DNA of 64,000 bases from Cercis canadensis. Its lineage: Eukaryota; Streptophyta; Magnoliopsida; Fabales; Fabaceae. The stretch lies in contig QAOA01003799.1 of assembly GCA_003255065.1 (NCBI GenBank), positions 529,481 through 593,480 of the forward strand, written 5' to 3'. Under the pieces are notes generated by a model. The model saw nothing but the letters and a program-made list of their open reading frames with translations. It was not told the DNA's origin and made no database searches. Both the position numbers and the translations under genes were made by a program. Positions 50,576 through 62,480 of this stretch are shown in pieces (within the stretch, counting starts at the first letter, position 1; every line of letters starts with the position of its first letter).

Positions 50576-50587
50576 GCTTATATAGGG
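50576..50587 (-). promoter_or_regulatory. TATA box of the small bHLH-like gene
   Basis: The minus strand reads CCCTATATAAGC about 110 nt upstream of the ATG at 50465. It decides the start choice against the longer upstream frame. Confidence 0.6.
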
Positions 50588-50693
50588 AAACACAACACTG
50601 TACGTGCAACTCTCTCACAAATAATTGCTCACGCATTGCTAGAGAATGATATATATCTGTCAATTTCCAACAGTATGTGGTGGATATCCCCAC

Positions 50694-53600
50694 CGAAATC
50701 TATTAATCACCACTCCTGTAAGCTTTCCTGATTTTTTTTTTCTCTCAAGATATAATGAAATTTTTTACACTTTATCTCGGGTAAATCATTTTACACTTTT
50801 GCTATCATGATGTAATATGCAAAATGTATCATATCGATGCATACATGCTTGCTATTCTACACCAGTATTTACCATGGTAAAAGAAAGCAACTTCTGCGGC
50901 TTGTCCCACATCGACCAAGTAAGCAATTGCTCAATCTTTGTAAAGCATGGCTTGTGTCATTTTTTGTAACTTCAACATCACATGCATGTAACCTTTAAGT
51001 TCAGCTGCTTCAGCATACCTTTGCCTCCCAAAATGGAGTATAATTATAAATTCACATCATGCATGTAGTATTTTACCTGTTTGTGGTGGAATGGAAACAT
51101 AACCAATTAGCTCCTGTTGTTCAACAGGAAATTAAGTTCAATTTCAATTAAATTGTTGCTTTAATCATATTATATTACAAGTTCAGTTTCAATCAAATTG
51201 TAAGCCTATGGAATGTCACAGATGTCAGGACAAATTAGGAATTTGAGATTAGAATGTTTATTTGGAAGGTGGACAATAGCGATTGTTCCACATGCAATGG
51301 CAGTGCCCATCGAAAGTGATAAGTGGGTCATTTATATATTTTGTTATATCTATTTTTTGATATATGATGGTATGCAAGTTCAAGACTCAAAAATCAGTTA
51401 AAACCCTCGATCATACACCTATATCTATTTGATTTTAAGGTATTGAAATAAATCACAATATTACCTTCTTGGGCTTTATCGGCAACCAAAGAAAAGGACA
51501 CTAATTTTTAAGAACGGGGAAAGAAAATAAGGTTATTAAAATTCCATAGGACCCACCAACACTAAGTGACTCACAACTTCAAAGTATTACCTTGCTTAAT
51601 TAGAATTTCTTTAAACAGCATATTTGTTTTTTCAATTCTCTAACATCGCAAGAACTATCATATCATTTACCGACATCACAAGGATAATATGTACTTTCTA
51701 CAAAAATCTATAGAATGGATGTTAATTCAGAAGAGATTTTTGGTGGAGAAGAATTTGAGGTGAATAGCATTATTCAATGAACAGATAGCCAAATTGTTTA
51801 TTGGTAGAATAGCATAGAGAGGAATTGAGGCCATAAATTGCTTGACTTTCTGCCCTTGTTATGGTGTCAGTATCTCACAAAGTACCAATCTTATCTATAT
51901 GGTTGCGACACATAAGGTCTTTTTCTAACGTGGGGATTACCTGAAACTGGCTGAAACACCAGCCTAGCCCAGATAAAGATTGATGGTCCAGATACTGCAT
52001 TATTATTATACTCTTCAATGCAAGGGAAGAGGTGTTCAGGATCTGAGGTGGGGGTCACACGTGCACAGCTTTGCTAGGGGCCTTTCATTAGGTGTAAGGC
52101 GGATTCTTCTACCACAACTTTTCTTTCATGGTAAGGTTATAAATTATAATCATAGGGGGTTTCACTACACTTGTCTTTTTCATTGGACGCATATGGCCTC
52201 CCATTTTTTTTTACCTTCAAGAGCCAAGCAATCACCAAAATTTCCTTCTATCCCTTCAATAATTTATCATACAATCAGAGTACTGTTTAATATAGGTTAT
52301 ACTAGATCCGAACATTTCTGGACAATATTGCCCAAATTAGAATGATAAGGTGTTTCTCTTTCCAAAAATTTTACTAAAGTAGAGAAAGCACATTCATGAA
52401 TCATGATGCAGAAGATAAGAGTGTCCTTTTAAGTTCACAGAAATACAGTAACATGCCATGGGGATAAGGTAGAGTACACATAGATATTACAGAAGTGAAC
52501 TGTTTACATGCAAATCATGCATTGCATCAATACGAGATCATGTTATGCAAAGGGCCATAACATATCAATGGACAGTGGCAGACCAGATATGGAAGAGTAC
52601 CACTACGAGATCCTCGGGGGCTTGTACTTAAAAAGTCACTAAACTGGCACACAATGAAAACGACATCTCTGTCAGGCCAATTTCCTCGATTAAGATCTTA
52701 CTTGACCACACATATCTATGAAACACAAGCAATCCTCATCAGTCATCACCATGCCTCCTCATGGACAAGTCATAGCATTAACCATACAATAATACTATCT
52801 ACACAACTCATATTTATTTATGATGAATGATATACATTTGTATTGGTAGCTAGATTTATTCTGAGTTCTGGTGACTTCATCATGTAAACTTATTCGTACA
52901 ATTATGAATTCAAGAGTTGTATAAGTTACATGATTCTTAGGCAAGAAATATTATAAGCTGCTTCCCCTAAAGATGGGATTCCAGGGGCGAAAAGAAATCA
53001 TCATATTGCATAAGAGTTAAGCCAACATGTGTGTCTTGAAACCATCAAATCACACGTCTCTTTCCTCCATAATTTACCCAAGGACCGGAGCCTAGCTAGT
53101 GGTATTCATGCCTCCTGCGGGTAAAAGAACAATGGACTGAATTCTAGTACTGCTGAAGTCAAAAAAATGGGGACAGTGATTGTAAGTTTTAACAACTGCA
53201 GTTGAAGGAGCATGACAGGTCATTTGGTAGTAGAGTTGGCAAAGAAAGATCTGGTACATGACTGCATAATGTCAGTGTTAATTAACTTAATTCCCTAACT
53301 ACACCATAGCTTCTTCAAAGTCTCAATTTGTTTGAAAAGCTAAATCTAATTAGTCCTTTCAACTACTTCATATTATGAAATATCTTAATATAACATGCAA
53401 ATTTGCAACGACAGTGACTATACAAGAGACTTTTTTCTAAAGCCTCCAATGAGGTTATCACTTATCATCAACTATCTTGCAGAAAATATATAAACTTACC
53501 CCTATTAGGAAAGTAAGCAAATCAGCTTCAAACTCCTAATGATTGCAGGAGATTTGACATTCGGTATTCAAGACATTACTTGTTCAGCTTGACAGACACA

Positions 53601-54279
53601 ACCAAGGTCCTAATGCTTAATTGAATTTGTAAGCTTCATTCAGAGACATGAAATGACTAAACAAAAAACAGGACTAATAATTAGATACACGCTACAACCG
53701 TGAAAAGTACCACTCCAGTTAGGTATAAGTGCGGTCATGATGCCTATCTCCATTTCCATTCTTGCTTAACTATGATACAAATATTCAACTGTCAAAAGAA
53801 AGCAACAAATCCTCCTATCATCCACATAGCAAAATCATCCAATGTATTTGAGTTGCCTAACCAGTCTAATCATATAGAAAACCACTGAGGCACAAAAAGA
53901 TCTATTCCCATGATCCAAACAGAGATATGGCTAGCCCTCATAACAAAAAGATCATCATATATTTCGTAGTCGCCAAACGATCAGATAAATACCACAAGAA
54001 TAGCAAATCCACCTATCTGAACTACTGAATAAATCCTATTCAAGCTCTAACCAGGGAACAAAACTCCAAAACTTAACCAATAAAAAATTCCAAAAAATCA
54101 TTGAAATAACTTTAAATTATATAAACTGCTTAACAAATATAATAGACAGATAATGGCATAATTATGTTTTACCAAAAGAGACTGAGAATTCTAAATACAT
54201 TCATAAAATGTACACATAATACAACATGCTTATATAGCTGATTAACTATTATGTTTACATTCAAGTCCAAAAGTTTGAA
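50694..54279. other. Intergenic, about 3.6 kb
   Basis: No supported gene or repeat. Open frames at 51213-51401, 51980-52345 and 53700-53888 have no domain signal. Confidence 0.5.
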
Positions 54280-56613
54280 TTAAGAACGAGCTCTCAGCTG
54301 TGAGTTGAGGGTCACTTTCCCTGCAGCATAAAATTAGCCACTCATGTTTCTAGCTGGATTCCATAATACCTTGGCATTAGCCAATAATGAATTCGTACCT
54401 CCAACTGAGACATAAAATAAGACCTCAACAGTGCGGAGGGGTACAAAAAAAAAAAAACTCCAAAGTTTCTAGAAAATAAAATTGACACGTCAGACAGAAT
54501 AAATACAAGCAAATTAAAAGTCCTCTCCCTCCAAAACAATTTTTACTTTCAAGTTTCTCCAGATGCCTAATTGTGAGATTTCCCCCAGTCTCGTCTTTCA
54601 TCAAATTGATCAATAAATCTGTAATAAGTTATACTTTGTGCAGTTGACTAATGCATTTCCATTTCATGCGTTAAGAATGTTACCTGAAGCAGAAGTAGAG
54701 CGACAACTTTGGTACACTGTGTGTTTCACAGTTTCCTTGTACCCAAGTGTAAGCTGATCAGTGAGGCCAGTCTGAGGAAGTTGACTCTCAGCCCTTTGGT
54801 TCCCATTTTCTAAATGACCAGTTGGTAGGTTGCTTGTCATGGTCAATCTTTCTGTTGAAAGTGCCACACTTATCATTTTATACTGCTGCAAAGGTTCTGC
54901 TTTTAAGCATACCAACGCAATATTAAGGAGGCGATATAATTTGTTACAAGTCATGATACAAGTTCCAACCAATGAGGATAATAAATAAGTTTAAAGGACA
55001 GGAATTTTTATTAAAATAAATAAAAAGTAGAAGGACAGCTGAAAATAAAATTAGACACACACCAAAATGAGATAAATCATCAGAAAAAAGCTTATGTTAA
55101 ACCAGAACAATCCGACATCTGTAACATTGGCATATTCTCAGATTTCTTTCCTTGTCTCTGCATATAACTCCTCAAATATGAATTGCAGCAAAAGGGGAAG
55201 ACCTTGTGAGATTTACTGATAGAGGTACACTGTATATATGTCCAAGATATAGTAGGATTGCAAATAATTTGCTTTCAGTTTGTTACTATTATATGCATTA
55301 GCACCAATGAATTCCCTTTCTCAAGGGGTTCGCCTTTCTATTCCTCCATTTCAATTAAAATACTTATTCTCCAATATGTTTAATAAGCTGCCAGTATACT
55401 CCAAAAACCTTAATTAAAAAGCACTCAAATAAACTGCCAAGCATATATAGTATCATGTTTATGAGATCAAGAGACATGTAAGACACCAGACTAGGAACCA
55501 ACAGCCATTAGAATTGAAATCTTAGGCCTCCTGGGCATGCATGTGTGTGTCTCTATAATCAGTATCCAAGTTAACAAACAAAGATGATTAGTAACTTTTT
55601 TTCATTTTCTTTTTCACTTGTCTTTTTTTGCCATACGAGAAAGCATTCGGAGGGTTATAAATGGAAATAGGAGGAGATGAAACAGAGCAGCACCCTAGAA
55701 ACAATAGAACTGTCTACGTCCTCCAATCAAATCAAATATTTTATTTTCTTGTGAAAAAATTAACAGGGTTACCATCATTGTCAGCGTGATTGGTTATTAA
55801 TAAATTTTCTGCAAAATAATAAGGAAATTAACGCACAAACAACTCATTCCAAGTTTCACAAAACAAATATATTGTGAAGCGTCTCCTTTAAGCTTTGCTT
55901 GAGTTGAGGTTAATAGATGAGATGATACTCACATTATGGCTTCTGCTCCACATTTAGATTCAAAACAACTTGTAACTGTCGCAAGGCCTAAACTATTAAC
56001 ACAAGCTTCTATATTTTAATAGTTATTCAGTTAAACCAATGATTCGTTATATATTCTATCCTTCTTCTTCCAGATCTTCAAACTTGGCATCCCATCTAAC
56101 AATGAATCACAATTCCGTAGGTCTTCATTTTTTAGGCTACCTCATTAAACTCACCCACTGATTTACAATTATTTGCCACTGTGAATGTTAGCAAGTGTAC
56201 CTTTAGGTGAATGAGGAGGAGGAACAACCATGGGAGCATACATATAAACATCAGATTTCAGATACTTCTCAACTTGCTCCACAACCCGCTTCTTTTCTTT
56301 TATGGATTTTTTCAATTCCACGACTGAGAGCCACAACAGAAATAACCACTCTATTAAATTTAAAGCAACCACAAATTAAAAATTCAAAGAAAAAGAAAAC
56401 CGTTGAAATGATCAAAATCTAACCTTTTGCAGAGGAAGGAAGGGTGGTGGGAGGGCGAAAATAAGAGGGCAGAGGAGAAAGGAGAGTAGCATACATGAAA
56501 GTATCAGACTTGAGATAATCCACAACTTTTCTCAGTAACTGTTTCTTTGCACGCTTGAGAGGTTTCTTCTTCACAACTCCTAGCCGCTCACTCACTCTAT
56601 TACTATTATCCAT
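54280..56613 (-). CDS. Unrecognised 188-residue protein with a duplicated exon motif
   Basis: Four exons join with consistent phase: 56613-56424, 56323-56201, 54896-54684 and 54320-54280. The total is 567 bases. Exon 1 ends with LLRKVVDYLKSDTFMYATLL followed by a Pro/Ser-rich tail; exon 2 repeats the pattern as VVEQVEKYLKSDVYMYAPMV followed by VPPPHSP. Exon 3 is polar (Gln, Thr, Ser-rich) and exon 4 is short and basic, ending QLRARS. No catalytic motif, signal peptide or membrane segment is seen, and Lys/Arg near the N terminus (VVKKKPLKRAKKQ) could act as a nuclear signal. The last exon is the least certain: without the final splice the frame ends at 54664. It lies just downstream of CER3 on the same strand. 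I do not recognise the family. Confidence 0.65.
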
Positions 56614-57951
56614 TTCTTGCTTCGCAATCTTCTCGCGCCACCAAATGGAGGACTCTGCTTCTGGAGGGAAACAGAATCATCTATCTATCTGAATAATGGG
56701 TTTCCTGCCACATCATGTGGCGGTTTCCAGATGAACGAAAAAACGTGTCCCCTTGACAAACCGCTACTGCCACGTGTCATCATAATATTTCATCCACTTG
56801 GGGCACGTGGCACTAAGGCAACGTTTAGGACCGGCTCATACGGGCCGATACGATGGATTAGGCCCAATCCATATCTCTTCATGGGAGGCCCAAGCTGGGA
56901 TAGACTCATTTCGTTGTGCAGTTCAATTACCGATTGCAAACTAAACATGATATCTATCTCTCAACGACAACGTTTTTAGAGTTAATGTAAATGCCGTAGC
57001 ATTATTCATTATCATGCTTGAGCTTGACAGTCTGTATTACGTAATTTCATTTAGAGAGCTTTCTAATAATATGCACCTCTCTGAGCAATAGATGCCAAAA
57101 CGGTCTACCTCTAACTAATAACCATACATTAAATACGTCTGTATCTCAGCTTTCATAAAACGAATTAAATTATAAATGCATGCACTCTAGTATTGATGCT
57201 GCTACCAAACCAAATTCATATCGGGAAAGTTACATGTAACTAATTTATGCTGCTGCAATTAACATTTAAAATTATAGGTTCATGATCTTTTTTATTGCGA
57301 CACTTTTGATTATGACTTTAAACAAAACCCTTAAATTGCTTCTTATTCTTTATTCACTTTGACAAAACGTTCTGATAAATATTTATAGACCCGTTATCAT
57401 TAAATACATACTTTATTTTACATAGGGTAGACATCATAATATTCTTTTTTAAGTGGTGAGACAAATATTTCAATTTTATTTTTCTTCTTCATGAAGGATT
57501 GTGGGCGAATTAATGTCAAATGAATCAATATTGAAATAACGCTCGATATATAGGACTGATAGGTTTTGATTATTTTTTCTTCTTCTGTTACGATAATTAG
57601 TTTAATATCTCAACTGACTTTCTTCCATGATAATGTATGAATTAATTAAATGAAAAGAAATCTGGTTTAAAAGGGAAAGTAAGAAAATGAAATATATAGA
57701 GCGACTTGAAAGAATTTTATGGAATATGGTGCTTTTGATTCATTATGGTATAACTAAAGCAATATGGATGTGAACATATATAAGGACACACACACACATA
57801 TATATATATATATGGACTTGAAACTTGAAAGAATGTAACCACATTTCAGGGTCACTCTAAATTATGTGGTAATGTATGTAATACCGGAAAAACACAAGAG
57901 ATTAGAAAAGCGATGGAGGCCTTAGGTGCAAGGAACTCTACGTATTGACAG
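56614..57951. other. Intergenic between the unrecognised gene and CER3
   Basis: It contains the promoter and leader of the gene starting at 56613 and the CER3 3' UTR. Motifs of the type AGGCCCA lie near 56861 and 56886. A CA/TA microsatellite is at about 57786-57812. No gene was seen. Confidence 0.5.
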
Positions 57952-60900
57952 TTACGTTGGTTTAGAAGAAACAGGCCTTAGACCGTGTTTGAGTGCAGCT
58001 TCCCACACAAGATCAATTCTGTCCACGTCTATGGCACCAACTTCGTGGTGAGTCCAGCCTTCAAGACTATGCACCACTCCTCCTGCATGGCATGCGTGCA
58101 CTACTCCTCTCTCCATCGTGTACTGCATGAATTAATTAAGAAGCAGAAAATTAAGAGTTGTGAGTAGTGACTAGTGAGAGATCTAGATTGGTAATATTGC
58201 TGAATGCTGACCTCGCAGGAGCCAAGGCCTTCCACATCATCAGGTAATCTCATGGCCGCTAAATCACCATAAACGCAGTCCCTTCTAAAGGGTAAAATGG
58301 GTGGCACCACGAATTGGTGAAAATGTGTCCTGCGTGGTGCCCAGCTTTGCTCTCTTGGCGTGATCCACTTACCCACAATCCATGTCTGCTTCATATAATC
58401 ATCCCAACCATTAATGCATGCATAAAGAATGAGTAAGGCATATTCATATATATATATATATATATATTCGCTTCTTATTTCTTAATTCACCATACCTGAC
58501 AGTGTTGTGCGGCTTGGTATTTAGTGACTTGGACAAGGTAGGTTTGATATTCTGGAGGGGCTTCCTTTTGAATCTTCTGAAATCTATCTGTTGACAGAGT
58601 TAACATCTGCATGCAATGTTCCTCCCTCCGTTAGTAAATATCCTAAATACATTTCATTTGTCTCAAAATAACTATAAAAAAAAAAAAAAGAAGACTAAGT
58701 AACTAAATTTTATAACTGAATAAACCACGTGAATATATATATATATATGGCCCACGCTAAAATTTTCAATTTTTTTCCCTCAACCCAACTTTTATTGAAT
58801 TGCCCCATTATTTATCCTCCTCTCCATACCGTAGCCCATTTTTTTTTTTTATCACCAAACCCATGCCAGTATTCATGGTTGGGCTTCCTTGTCAGTGTCA
58901 CTCCTATGATTGCTAGGAACAAGTAATATTGAGGTGAAGAAAAGTAGGTGGAAAAGGAGGAAAAAAGTTTTTTCAAAAAGTCTACCTAGAGCAATTAATT
59001 TATAGAGATTTATGTTATTCACAGTATAAATTAGTGTTTTAGAAGAAGAGCATGTGACATAGAGACATCAATGAAAATGATCGGTGGAAAAAGACTGACC
59101 AAAACTCTGACTTTCTTTCTGCAAAGATAGAGAGCAATTGCTCTTCCAAGCTTGGAAGTAGCTCCTGTTAGAAACACCTCTTCCACATTTTGGGGAAGTT
59201 CATTTAGAATGACTGCAGCAGTTAAGGTGTTTCCATGAACAACTCGAACTCTAAGGTTTGGATGCTTGTCCACAAAAAGCTTTCCACCCCCATTGAGAGA
59301 TTCATTCTGTACAAAGTGAACAGCAACACATAATAAGAGAATTAGAAACAAACAAAGAAATTAAATTCTGGGAAATCTTCACACGCTGTCACTCATTGAT
59401 TGTAGTATTTATTAGGCATGGTGGAAGTGATGAATGGTGATTTATGGCAGCTAGACACTGCAAAGCTGAAAATATCATGTGCAGTGGATCTAAATGCTTC
59501 ATTAAATACTTCTCCTGTAGTTATTATTGGAAAAGTGGAAAACCCTAGAGTAGGTGATTAACTATGTTAAAATAGATAAAAAGCATTCCTTTTGTATTAA
59601 AATGCTGAAAAGGGGATGCTTCGTCTAACCTCTTTAAGAATTTGGAATAATATCCCTCAAATTCAAAACACCACTTATAAATGATTGTGTCTCTCCACGT
59701 ACCATTGCTTGTTGTTTGTTGGATGGAGTTATTGTCACGAATTCCACATAAATAAATTTTGTAAGAAAATGTGAAATATTACTTAAGTTTAAGAGATTTT
59801 TTCACTTAATAAATTAATCTTAAGAATTAAAAGTTATTCAATAGTAAAAAGTTGACTTCAAAATCAACGTGTCACTTTATTGAATTTTGAGTAAGTCAGA
59901 ACATGGTTGATGGACTTGTCAGGTATCAGAGATCTACTTTCCGTAGCATTAAAACCCTCAACAACCATTGTCAGTGAACACCAGAAACTCAGTTATTTAA
60001 GTTCAGCTCTATTTTATTGGTTAAATAAATAGCAAAGACAATTGCATACCTTATTTAATGCAGCGAGGCTGATGACCTTCACCCCAATTCTATCAGCCCT
60101 TAGGATTGCTAGTTCAATTTGCTTATTGATTCCCTCGGCAGCAAATGGTAAGAAATACTGTAAGAATAACACAGTAGCAGTGAGAAAATAAAATAATATT
60201 TTTCATTCGACGTTAAAATATATAATATTATTTACGCATTACTTTCAATATATGTATATTAATATGAATAATTGTGAAAAAAAAAATAAAAGAAATATTA
60301 TTAAAAAATTTGACACAAATTTTGTAAGTGAATAAAGGCAAATTAACCTGAAAGCCAAATCTAGGGACAACCCATGTCTGGTGCAATCGACCTCTGAGGT
60401 AGTAGAAAGAAACCAAGAATGTCTTGGACCAAACCCACATTGCTAGCAAAACTGCTAAGGCGACTGGCCAAAATGGGATCAAGAAGAACCTTGTGGAAAA
60501 GGGCAAAGATGCCATTGACCGGAGAACGAATTGAACATGCATACAAGATATGACATCCACTATATGGGCCAGGAAAACAAAATCAGGTACCCTACCATCT
60601 TTTCCTGCATTAAAACACAAATTTCTCTTAAATGTGACAAGATAGTAGGAGGGATATCGGGCTCACCTAAAAGTGAGCATATACAACTAGAGGCAATGAA
60701 GGCGTGGCATATCCCTATTCAGAGTGTACTTGAGTTTCGTTGGACAGCCATTCAAATGAAACAGCAAATTTGAGGAAGATTAAACCAACCAACCAAAACC
60801 ATTAATTGCGCTTACCTGAACCTGAACTCAATTTCTTGTGTAATTGCCATGATTTGCTGTTAAGGGTATTCCCCAGTGCGTCGAACAAAGGCATGAAGAG

Positions 60901-62396
60901 GCAGAAATTAGAATCCTTATCCGTGTGATGTAGGCTGTGGTAACTGCATGTATAGCGTAAAAAACAAGTTCATATGCGATGTGGACTTGAACATAAGAAT
61001 TGACAAATTTTAATACACTAGATATATCTACAAGTTCTCCATTTCGGTAAAAAAAAATCAGAAATTTGCAACCATACTTTAACTTTTCCATTTCGGTCAG
61101 GTACGTTGTTTTTCCTTGTTTACTAAAAAATGAGTAAAAATCAACGGAGGCTTCTAATTATATGTAAAGTCTAATAATGAAAGAGTGATGCAACTTGCAC
61201 AAATCCTAGATTCATAGAACAATTTTATAGGTGGATCCAAAAAATTCTAGAGGGGCACGTGAGCTGGAGTGCAGGATTGTGAATTCAAAGTTTATCAGAG
61301 GTTTCTATGCTACTAGGAAATTTTGTGGTAGCATTTGCTTTGAATCAACTTACGTTGGCGTATAGAGAATGTATCTAAGAAATGGAAATATCTCGAACAG
61401 TTTGTGTGGAACAATTTCAACGTTGCAATGGCCCAAGCATCTCAGAAAATCAAAGGCTAAAACATAACCATATATCAAGCCTGTTGATCCAAATCCCATT
61501 AGAGAAGCCCCAAGGATCGGAATTCCAATAACTGCTGTCAATACAAGATGCTCCAAAACCGTTGCATTTCCAGCTGCAGCATAACAGTAAACGACAATTG
61601 AATCATTAAGGTTCAAAAGAATGAACGCTAGTAGTACAGAATCAGAGCTAAGGAAGCTGGAGATGAAGAGGTTTATTTATGGTTCTCACCTGTAAATGAC
61701 TGAGGCACTGGAGATGAATGGTGAAGGGAATGGTAATGGGTGAAAAGATAGTCCCCATGAAACTTTCTATGTGCCCAGTAATAGAGTGGCTCTGAGATTG
61801 CTACATGGAGTATCAGAGCAGCAATAACACCTTTTGTGTTCCAGAGAGGGAGATTTTGAAGAAAGGGAAAGGTATAGTAGAACATGGAGGCAATTAGTGC
61901 TTGAAGAATCAAGAAATTATCCCTGTAAAACACAAGAAGGAAACCCATGAAGTCTGATCTATAAATGAACTGAACCCATTTTTATAATAATCATAGGAAT
62001 CAATTGCTAATTCTTTACCAGTCCCATTCTTTGTCAATCTGCTTGAAATCAACCCCCTGTTGAAGAATCCTCCGATTTCGAGTGAGAAAAAGCATATTAC
62101 TGAAAGAGCCCCATAGCACATGAAGATAACCTCTGAGACCACATAGTATGAGCAAATGAAGGCACCAGCTGAGTTTGAAGTTGGAGTCTTGCTCATAAAA
62201 CCTCTCATACAGAACTTTCCCCACAAATGGTCCGTATAGAACATACTATCCATTGAAAACAATTTGGGTTCATAAAACCCCATATCAGTAACAATTAAAT
62301 TAAAGAAAAAGGAGAAGGAAGATTTAAGCTAAATTCTAATTATACCTTATATGTGCCCAAGTTTTCCCATGGCCATGCTGATAAAGGAGCAACCAT
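57952..62396 (-). CDS. CER3: CER3 (WAX2/YRE) very-long-chain alkane biosynthesis protein
   Basis: Eleven exons: 62396-62346, 62245-62019, 61922-61690, 61573-61354, 60943-60816, 60604-60348, 60157-60050, 59306-59100, 58606-58496, 58385-58212 and 58122-57952. All phases agree and give 628 residues (Arabidopsis CER3 is about 632). The start [17 protein letters not shown] is the family N terminus. The N-terminal half is a membrane fatty-acid-hydroxylase-type domain with histidine boxes HRKFH (144-148), HSLHH (157-161) and a later YHSLHH. The C-terminal WAX2 domain carries [40 protein letters not shown] and the [13 protein letters not shown] ending. In the ER of epidermal cells CER3 works with CER1 and cytochrome b5 to turn very-long-chain acyl-CoAs into cuticular alkanes. 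A TATA box lies at 62471-62480. Confidence 0.96.
58446..58468. repeat. AT microsatellite in CER3 intron 9
   Basis: A run of AT dinucleotides close to the exon 9 donor at 58495. A second AT run lies at about 58733-58748 in intron 8. Confidence 0.8.
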
Positions 62397-62470
62397 TTTA
62401 CAGGACTAGATAGTAGATAGGGAGTTGAATTTTGTATATTTTTCCCTTTCCCTTTGTCAAATATTCAATT

Positions 62471-62480
62471 CTATATATAG
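62471..62480 (-). promoter_or_regulatory. TATA box of CER3
   Basis: CTATATATAG on the minus strand, about 75-85 nt upstream of the ATG. It predicts a leader of roughly 50 nt. Confidence 0.55.
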
